Notes under the pieces: generated by a model
Databases searched by the model: none
What the model was told of the DNA's origin: nothing
What the model saw: only the letters and a program-made list of their open reading frames with translations
Shown: positions 58,807 through 64,000 of the stretch, in pieces
How positions within the stretch are numbered: position 1 is the first letter of the stretch
How the letters are laid out: the number at the start of each line of letters is the position of its first letter
Translations under genes and position numbers: made by a program
Source: Ascidiaceihabitans sp039975415
Lineage (GTDB): Bacteria; Pseudomonadota; Alphaproteobacteria; Rhodobacterales; Rhodobacteraceae
Assembly: GCF_039975415.1 (NCBI RefSeq)
Contig: NZ_JBDWHD010000016.1
Reading direction: 5' to 3' (one strand)
DNA: 64,000 nt

Positions 58807-59810
58807 GCTTCGTCATAAACCACTTCAAGGGACGGCTTGGGTTCGGCATTCTTGCCACGCATGTCCATATCAGTGGCAGGTTCCAGCACCACGTCACCGC
58901 CCGTTTCGGACGCATCAAACAGACCCAGCAAAGCGTCCTGATCCAAAGGCGTCGGACGTACAGGCGGGGCCACAGCGACGTTTTCCCCAAGGGCCGCAAA
59001 CAATGCGCCCCATTCGGATTCGGCGGTGCCAACGATTTGGTAGTTGGCGGATTTCTTGCGCAAATCATCATTTTGCGGGATCGCGGCCAAGACCGGAATA
59101 TCAACTGATTCCGCAAATGCCTGCGCCTCACCCGACCCGTCGTCTTTGTTGATGACCAGACCGGCCACGCCTACGTTGCCACCCAGCTTGCGGAAATATT
59201 CCACAGCAGAACACACGTTGTTGGCGACATACAAAGACTGCAAATCGTTGGACGCGACCAAGATTACCTTTTGCGCCATGTCGCGGGCGATGGGCAGACC
59301 GAAGCCGCCACAGACAACGTCGCCAAGAAAATCAAGCAGAACGTAATCAAAGTCCCAATCGTGAAAGCCCAGCTTTTCCAGCAGTTCAAATCCGTGGATG
59401 ATGCCGCGCCCACCACAGCCGCGCCCCACTTCCGGCCCGCCAAGCTCCATCGCAAACACACCACCGCGCTTGAAGCAGACATCGCCAATGGCGACCTCTT
59501 CGCCCGCCAGTTTCTTGCGGGTCGAGGTTTCGATGATGGTTGGGCAGGCCTTGCCGCCAAACAGCAAAGACGTGGTGTCGGATTTCGGGTCACAACCAAT
59601 CAGCAAAACGCGTTTGCCTTGTTCAGCCATCATGTGGCTGAGGTTGGCCAGCGTAAAGGATTTGCCGATGCCGCCTTTGCCATAGATCGCAATGATCTGG
59701 GTTTTGCTGGTTGGCTCTTCGGCGATGATGTCCGCCAGATCTTCGTGGGCCTCATCACGCAAACGCTGATCGAAATCCTTTAGATTTGGTACTTCGTCTT
59801 TCACGGTCAA
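58803..59810 (-). CDS. bchX: chlorophyllide a reductase iron protein subunit X
   Basis: A 335-residue NifH-like ATPase. The P-loop IYGKGGIGKSFTLANLSH (about 42-59), GCDPKSDTTSLLFGGKACPT, and the [4Fe-4S] Cys segments GRGCGGRGIIHGFELL and DVVCGGFGLPIARDMAQK are visible. It delivers ATP-driven electrons to BchYZ. Overlaps both bchC and bchY by four bases. Confidence 0.97.
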   Translation of the reverse strand: MTVKDEVPNLKDFDQRLRDEAHEDLADIIAEEPTSKTQIIAIYGKGGIGKSFTLANLSHMMAEQGKRVLLIGCDPKSDTTSLLFGGKACPTIIETSTRKKLAGEEVAIGDVCFKRGGVFAMELGGPEVGRGCGGRGIIHGFELLEKLGFHDWDFDYVLLDFLGDVVCGGFGLPIARDMAQKVILVASNDLQSLYVANNVCSAVEYFRKLGGNVGVAGLVINKDDGSGEAQAFAESVDIPVLAAIPQNDDLRKKSANYQIVGTAESEWGALFAALGENVAVAPPVRPTPLDQDALLGLFDASETGGDVVLEPATDMDMRGKNAEPKPSLEVVYDEA

Positions 59811-60742
59811 TGCTCCCAGTTCAGTATCATTTTCAGGCAGGACGGATCCGTGAACGCCTGTTCATAAGCGGCCGCCGCTTGGGCCGCATTCGTTTGATGT
59901 GTGATCAGACCGCCCAAAGACAGCGTGCCGCTTTCAACCAAAGCGCGGGTGGCCATCAGGTCGTCACGCGTCCATTCGGCAGCGATGCGAAACCGCGCCT
60001 CTTTCATGAAGGCCGGCGGAAAGGCGAACGACAAAGGCGTGGCATAGAACCCGGCCAAAACGATTTCACCGCCCTTGGCTATGCGCCCCACCAGATCGTT
60101 CAGCAGTTGCGCCTGACCAGACGCGTCATAGATAGATGTATAATCGCGGCGCGTGTCGGCGTCGGGGTGCACAACCTCATAGCCGGTTGCACCCGCTTGA
60201 CGGCTTTCGTCGATTTCCCAAACCGTTGGCGCAGGAGCACCCGAAGCAATTGTCAGGCGCGCAAGCAAACGACCCAGAACACCGTGGCCCACAATCAGGT
60301 CTGGCACGGCTTTGTTCATACCAGCCATCGCATGGCGGGCAGTGGCAGCAAGGGCCAGCAAAGCCCCTTCTTCTTTCAAAGCGGGATCAATGCGTGTGAC
60401 ACGTTCGGAATCAGTGACCAAACGATTGGACGCACCGCCAAACAATCCAAAGGCCCCGTCAAAGCAATTGGCACCCGGCACAAACACGCGGTCGCCCGGC
60501 TTGTAGCCGGTCAAGGGACCGGCCTCGACCACTTCGCCAGCCGCCTCATACCCCGGCACCAAAGGATACCCCATGCCCGGGAATGGCGGCATATCGCCTG
60601 TCCAGAACAGTTTTTCGGTGCCTGTGGAAATGCCGGAATGTGTGACGTCCACCACCAAATCCCCCACACCCGGCGCATTCAATGCGAGGGTCTCGACCTC
60701 TAGATCACGTGGACCTTTCAGAAGAACGGCGGTGGTTTCCAA
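59807..60742 (-). CDS. bchC: 3-hydroxyethyl bacteriochlorophyllide a dehydrogenase
   Basis: A 311-residue MDR-type dehydrogenase that oxidises the 3-hydroxyethyl group in bacteriochlorophyllide a synthesis. SGISTGTEKLFWTGDMPPFP, GYEAAGEVVEAGPLTGYKPG and VGHGVLGRLLARLTIA are characteristic. I set the start at TTG 60742, preceded by GGGAGG five bases away, so that it begins LETTAVLLKGPRDLEVETL as in known BchC. A longer TTG frame (60784) is unlikely. Three PpsR-type boxes lie upstream. Confidence 0.94.
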   Translation of the reverse strand: METTAVLLKGPRDLEVETLALNAPGVGDLVVDVTHSGISTGTEKLFWTGDMPPFPGMGYPLVPGYEAAGEVVEAGPLTGYKPGDRVFVPGANCFDGAFGLFGGASNRLVTDSERVTRIDPALKEEGALLALAATARHAMAGMNKAVPDLIVGHGVLGRLLARLTIASGAPAPTVWEIDESRQAGATGYEVVHPDADTRRDYTSIYDASGQAQLLNDLVGRIAKGGEIVLAGFYATPLSFAFPPAFMKEARFRIAAEWTRDDLMATRALVESGTLSLGGLITHQTNAAQAAAAYEQAFTDPSCLKMILNWEH

Positions 60743-60815
60743 GTAAGCCTCCCAAGGCGATGATGAAGCGGCACGTTTTCCCAAGACAGACTCAGGGGGT
60801 GCGACATTCTGTAAG

Positions 60816-60833
60816 TGTCATTCTAAGTGGACA
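60816..60833. promoter_or_regulatory. PpsR/CrtJ box 1 upstream of bchC
   Basis: TGT-N12-ACA (TGTCATTCTAAGTGGACA) with flanking GTGTC/GGACAC symmetry, 74 bases upstream of the bchC start. First of three boxes spaced 26 and 24 bases apart. Confidence 0.8.
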
Positions 60834-60841
60834 CGGCCATG

Positions 60842-60859
60842 TGTCAATTAGTTTAGACA
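60842..60859. promoter_or_regulatory. PpsR/CrtJ box 2 upstream of bchC
   Basis: TGTCAATTAGTTTAGACA, a TGT-N12-ACA site with outer G/C symmetry (GTGTC..GACAC). Its start is 26 bases after that of box 1, so the pair lies about 2.5 helical turns apart. Confidence 0.82.
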
Positions 60860-60865
60860 CTTTTG

Positions 60866-60883
60866 TGTCAGGTAAATTTTACA
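60866..60883. promoter_or_regulatory. PpsR/CrtJ box 3 upstream of bchC, overlapping the crtF stop
   Basis: TGTCAGGTAAATTTTACA fits TGT-N12-ACA, starting 24 bases after box 2. It includes the crtF TAA (60879-60881), so the operator and the coding end of crtF are fused. Confidence 0.75.
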
Positions 60884-62006
60884 GCAATGGTTTTTGCGCG
60901 GTCAAAACACGCGTCACGAAAGGCCGGGCGGGCGTCGGGCTTTGGATGTTTTCAAAGCCTGCGTCACGGCAAAGCGCCTCAATCTGTTGGGGGGATCGCG
61001 TGCGTCCGGTTTGCATCGCCATGGTGTAGAAGGCAAAATACACATCGCCAGACCGGTCAGGCTTTGCGCCGCCGCCCATCGGCTCTGACACAATCAGCCG
61101 CCCCCCCGCAGGCAACGCCGCGTGTACTTTGTGCAATAAACTGCGCACCGTATCGTCAGAATGGTCATACAGAACACGGATCAACGAAATCGCATCGGCG
61201 CCCGTTGGCAAAGCGTCGTCCCGAAAAGACCCCGCATGAAGCGTCACGCGGTCCGCCAACCCCGCCGCATCAAAACGTGCCTGCGCGTCAGGGACGACTG
61301 CAGGCAAATCGAACAACTGTAAATCAAAACCCGTATGCACCTGCCCAACGGTTTCCAAAAATGCCCCCGTGCCGCCGCCCACGTCCAGCAAGGTGGCGAT
61401 GCCTTTGAAAGATGTCATGCGCAGCGTGTCTTCAGCCACCAGCTTTTGGCTTTGCGCCATAAGGTCGGAATAGGTGCGTGCCACCTCGGGGTCTTCTGCG
61501 CTGGCCGCGCCAAAGACATAGGGCCAAAATTGCGACAGCTCTGTCTGGTCGGGACCGCGCAGCAAAGCCACCGGATCCTCAAGATCACGGTAAAACGCTT
61601 TGTGGTGGCGGATCATCGCCTCAAGTCCCGGCACACCCATCAAGGCCGCACCCCGCCGTGCCAGCGCAAAACGACCATCGCGTTTGCGTGTCAGCAGCTT
61701 CAACGCCGCCCCCGCCTGCAGCGCAATTTCCATCCGGTCGGGGGCCACATTCAAAGCTTGCCCCAAAGTCTCGGGCGACATTGGCCCTGCGCGCAGGCGT
61801 TTGAAAATATCCATCTCGACCAAAGCCATCAGAACCTGACTTTGAACAAATCCCTGCACCACATCGAACAACACCGCGCCGTCACGCCGCGCAAAACCAC
61901 GGGTTAAAGGAAACTTGCTGGCCCAGCTTTGAAACCCCGGGCGCGCAATCAAACGGTTGATCCAACCGCCTTTCCATTGGCCCAGATCAGGGGTGTCCGC
62001 CGTCAT
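60879..62006 (-). CDS. crtF: demethylspheroidene O-methyltransferase
   Basis: A 375-residue SAM-dependent methyltransferase of the spheroidene/spirilloxanthin route. The SAM motif is LLDVGGGTGAFLETV (about 210-224). VTLHAGSFRDDALPTGADAI and the C-terminal RTRSPQQIEALCRDAGFENI follow. The N-terminal helical dimerisation domain has FDVVQGFVQSQVLMALVEMD. Starts in an ATGA overlap with crtE and ends inside the PpsR box array. Confidence 0.94.
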   Translation of the reverse strand: MTADTPDLGQWKGGWINRLIARPGFQSWASKFPLTRGFARRDGAVLFDVVQGFVQSQVLMALVEMDIFKRLRAGPMSPETLGQALNVAPDRMEIALQAGAALKLLTRKRDGRFALARRGAALMGVPGLEAMIRHHKAFYRDLEDPVALLRGPDQTELSQFWPYVFGAASAEDPEVARTYSDLMAQSQKLVAEDTLRMTSFKGIATLLDVGGGTGAFLETVGQVHTGFDLQLFDLPAVVPDAQARFDAAGLADRVTLHAGSFRDDALPTGADAISLIRVLYDHSDDTVRSLLHKVHAALPAGGRLIVSEPMGGGAKPDRSGDVYFAFYTMAMQTGRTRSPQQIEALCRDAGFENIQSPTPARPFVTRVLTAQKPLL

Positions 62007-62896
62007 TCGCCAGGCACGCTTTGCGGACTGACCACGGGGGTCAGACGTTCCGCATACATACGCACCATTTCAGCCAGCTGCGCTTCGCCGGGGCAACTTG
62101 GAATGGATGAAATCGCACCCCCCAAGATGTCTTTCAAACGCTGGATCGCGCCTTGGACCCCCAGCAGCGTCACCGCATTGGGACGGCCGTGCAGATCATC
62201 TTGCCCTGCAGGTTTGCCCAATGTGTCGGCATCGTACAACGCATCCCGCAAATCGTCCGCGACCTGAAAGGCTTCGCCGATGCGCGCACCCAGTTCGAAC
62301 CACGGCTCTGCCTCTTGGCCCGCAGCGATGGCCCCCATCTGGGTGGCCGCAATAAACAATGCGCCTGTCTTGGCCTGATGATAGGCGCTTAGATCAATCT
62401 GCGCTTCGCTTTCCCAGCCTTGGCCTGCACAAATGCCCCCTGGCATGCCTGTGCGTTGGGCCAATGTTACAATCATTTGCGCCACACGATCGGGCGCATG
62501 AGACGACTGACGGGCCAGAATTTCAAAAGCCAGCACAATCAGGCTGTCGCCCGTCAGCACCGCCAAAGGTTCGGAATAGGCCAGATGCACGGTTGGCTTG
62601 CCACGGCGGGTGTCCGCATCGTCAAAGCAAGGCAAGTCGTCATGCACAAGTGACGCACAGTGGATCAGCTCAAGCGCGGACGCCGCAGCATCGGCCAGCA
62701 TCGGTTTGTCATCACCACACGCCATCGCAACAGAGGTCAGTATGGTGGGGCGAATACGTGCGCCACCCGGTGCTGTGGCATAGGCCAGTGCCGAAGCCAA
62801 TCGCGGCGGCACAGCCCCGGCGTTGTCCGGAAACTTGGCTTGTCCCACTTTAACTGCATTGGAAATCGCGGCTTCGATGCGGGTATTCAGGCCCAT
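62003..62896 (-). CDS. crtE: geranylgeranyl pyrophosphate synthase
   Basis: A 297-residue trans-prenyltransferase that makes C20 GGPP for carotenoids and the bacteriochlorophyll tail. The first Asp-rich motif is SLVHDDLPCFDDADTRRGKP and the second is AFQVADDLRDALYDADTLGK. ATG 62896 has GAGGAG five bases upstream; an in-frame ATG at 62929 runs into the promoter region. First gene of the minus-strand superoperon. Confidence 0.95.
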   Translation of the reverse strand: MGLNTRIEAAISNAVKVGQAKFPDNAGAVPPRLASALAYATAPGGARIRPTILTSVAMACGDDKPMLADAAASALELIHCASLVHDDLPCFDDADTRRGKPTVHLAYSEPLAVLTGDSLIVLAFEILARQSSHAPDRVAQMIVTLAQRTGMPGGICAGQGWESEAQIDLSAYHQAKTGALFIAATQMGAIAAGQEAEPWFELGARIGEAFQVADDLRDALYDADTLGKPAGQDDLHGRPNAVTLLGVQGAIQRLKDILGGAISSIPSCPGEAQLAEMVRMYAERLTPVVSPQSVPGE

Positions 62897-62930
62897 GTGG
62901 ACTCCTCTCACTGGCGCATTTTCATGCATG

Positions 62931-62948
62931 TGTCACGATATTCGGACA
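62931..62948. promoter_or_regulatory. PpsR/CrtJ box in crtE-crtD promoter, site 1
   Basis: TGTCACGATATTCGGACA is TGT-N12-ACA with outer GTGTC/GGACAC symmetry, 34 bases from the crtE start. Confidence 0.8.
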
Positions 62949-62954
62949 CTAAAG

Positions 62955-62972
62955 TGTAAATCATACTGGACA
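62955..62972. promoter_or_regulatory. PpsR/CrtJ box in crtE-crtD promoter, site 2
   Basis: TGTAAATCATACTGGACA, a TGT-N12-ACA site starting 24 bases after site 1 and 53 bases from the crtD start. The paired sites can repress both divergent carotenoid genes. Confidence 0.8.
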
Positions 62973-63025
62973 CATTGCGTTCACGAGTCAACAATCAGCT
63001 CACGCCATCCCAACCCGGAGCCCCA

Positions 63026-64000
63026 ATGCCCAAGCCATCCCATATGCTTGCCCCCCATGCTGTCGTGATCGGCGCCGGCATCGCAGGGCTTGCAACTGCA
63101 CTGCGATTGCGGGCGCAGGGATTGGACGTGACGGTTGTGGAACGGCACAGCTGGGTGGGCGGCAAAATGCGCACGGTTGCATCGGACGCAGGCCCCATTG
63201 ATGCAGGCCCAACGGTGCTGACCATGCGACATGTCTTTGACGATCTGTTCCAAAGCGCAGGAACACGGCTGGAAGATCACGTGACGCTTATTGCACAACC
63301 CACGCTGGCGCGGCATTTCTGGCCCGATGGCAGCACGCTGGATCTGCACAGTGACCCCGACAAAAGCAGCGCAGCCGTGCATGCGTTTGCCGGACCAGAG
63401 GCCGCACAACAGTTTGAGACGTTTTGTGCCAAAGCCAAACGGCTGTATGCCGCTTTTGACGCGCCAATGATGCGCAGCCCAAAACCGACGCTCGCCAACC
63501 TTACAAAACACGTCTTGAAACACCCAAGCCTGATCCGTGATATGGCCCCGTTGTCGTCTTTGGCCAAAAGCCTTGCCCGCGATTTCGACGATCCGAGACT
63601 TGCGCAGCTTTTTGCACGTTACGCCACCTATGTGGGCGGTTTGCCACAAATGTCGCCTGCGATCCTGTCGCTGATCTGGCAGGCCGAAGCCGCAGGGGTT
63701 TGGGTTGTGCAAGGCGGGATGCACAAACTGGCCAAAGCGATTGCAGCGTGTTTTACCAGCATGGGCGGCACATTGCGCACCAACTGCCACACGCACAGCA
63801 TCGAAACAGACAACGGATCTGTCACCGGCATCAAGCTTCAAAGCGGCGAACGGCTGTCATGTGATTGCGCCGTGTTCGCCGGTGATCCCCGCGCACTTGC
63901 AACGGGCCAGCTTGGACCGGATGTCGCACATATTGCGCCGCAAACAAAACGGCTGGAACGCAGCCTGTCGGCGCGGGTCCATAGCTTTGCCGCGACGCCA
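63026..64000 (+). CDS. crtD: hydroxyneurosporene desaturase (CrtD), 3' end cut by window
   Basis: 325 codons are open to the window edge from ATG 63026, with GGAG upstream. This is the first two-thirds of a carotenoid desaturase of about 490-500 residues. The FAD motif is VVIGAGIAGLATALRLRAQG, with VVERHSWVGGKM following. DAGPTVLTMRHVFDDLF and RYATYVGGLPQMSPAILSLI match CrtD better than CrtI, and the place opposite crtE agrees. It introduces the 3,4 double bond of spheroidene- or spirilloxanthin-type carotenoids. The C-terminal FAD-binding signature is outside the window. Confidence 0.9.
   Translation, partial: MPKPSHMLAPHAVVIGAGIAGLATALRLRAQGLDVTVVERHSWVGGKMRTVASDAGPIDAGPTVLTMRHVFDDLFQSAGTRLEDHVTLIAQPTLARHFWPDGSTLDLHSDPDKSSAAVHAFAGPEAAQQFETFCAKAKRLYAAFDAPMMRSPKPTLANLTKHVLKHPSLIRDMAPLSSLAKSLARDFDDPRLAQLFARYATYVGGLPQMSPAILSLIWQAEAAGVWVVQGGMHKLAKAIAACFTSMGGTLRTNCHTHSIETDNGSVTGIKLQSGERLSCDCAVFAGDPRALATGQLGPDVAHIAPQTKRLERSLSARVHSFAATP

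Overview
The window looks like part of the chromosome of an alphaproteobacterium of the Rhodobacterales (Roseobacter group) capable of aerobic anoxygenic phototrophy. The basis is the right-hand photosynthesis block, ordered crtE-crtF-bchC-bchX-bchY-bchZ-pufQ-pufB-pufA-pufL-pufM-pufC-dxs with divergent crtD. It has a tetraheme PufC, no pufX, and PpsR/CrtJ-type TGT-N12-ACA boxes. Protein sequences throughout are typical of marine roseobacters. No genus is claimed. I saw no rRNA, tRNA, IS element, prophage or CRISPR array, and no gene-free stretch longer than 300 bases.

Layout. (1) 1-5.9 kb: a partial GlxA-type regulator, malate synthase G, and a protocatechuate-branch fragment (pcaQ divergent from pobA-pcaC). 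(2) 5.9-16.1 kb: phenylacetate catabolism, with paaX, paaZ, divergent paaI-paaK-paaR, then pcaF/paaJ-paaA-B-C-D-E on the minus strand. paaG, paaF and paaH are not here, nor are pcaHG, pcaB and pcaD. (3) 16.3-18.7 kb: a TRIC-like membrane protein, a beta-keto acid cleavage enzyme (BKACE/DUF849) and a sulfotransferase. (4) 18.7-31.9 kb: a probable quaternary-amine or N-methyl amino acid utilisation locus. On the minus strand run a GntR/UTRA regulator, an M24 hydrolase and a ProXWV-type betaine transporter. Divergently run an Asp/Glu-racemase-like protein, a dimethylglycine-dehydrogenase-like flavoprotein and an M20 amidohydrolase. A LysR regulator and two Rieske oxygenases with a glutamate at the bridging position follow. 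Two identical palindromes sit between the divergent arms. (5) 32-49.6 kb: a decayed oxidoreductase gene, a small acidic protein, and a long mostly plus-strand catabolic island. The island has a TetR / class V PLP enzyme / class III CoA-transferase operon, a PAS-LuxR regulator divergent from an M20 peptidase, a complete Opp/Dpp-type ABC transporter split by an antisense histone-deacetylase-like gene, cupins, an SDR, a P1 peptidase, an alpha/beta hydrolase and a TTC38-type TPR protein. (6) 49.6-64 kb: the photosynthesis cluster, cut by the window end inside crtD.

How the genes work together. Blocks 1-2 channel aromatics towards central metabolism, and malate synthase would assimilate glyoxylate and acetyl-CoA. 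Block 4 couples uptake of an N-methylated compound to oxidative demethylation and hydrolytic steps under GntR control; the substrate is not deducible from sequence alone. Block 5 is a coherent uptake-plus-hydrolysis unit for an unknown amide- or ester-containing compound. With block 4 it is the best candidate for an undescribed pathway. Block 6 makes geranylgeranyl-PP, carotenoids, bacteriochlorophyll a and the LH1-reaction centre. Translational coupling by 4-base ATGA overlaps is frequent. Strong hairpins follow pufA and both solute-binding-protein genes, suggesting that differential mRNA stability is used repeatedly.
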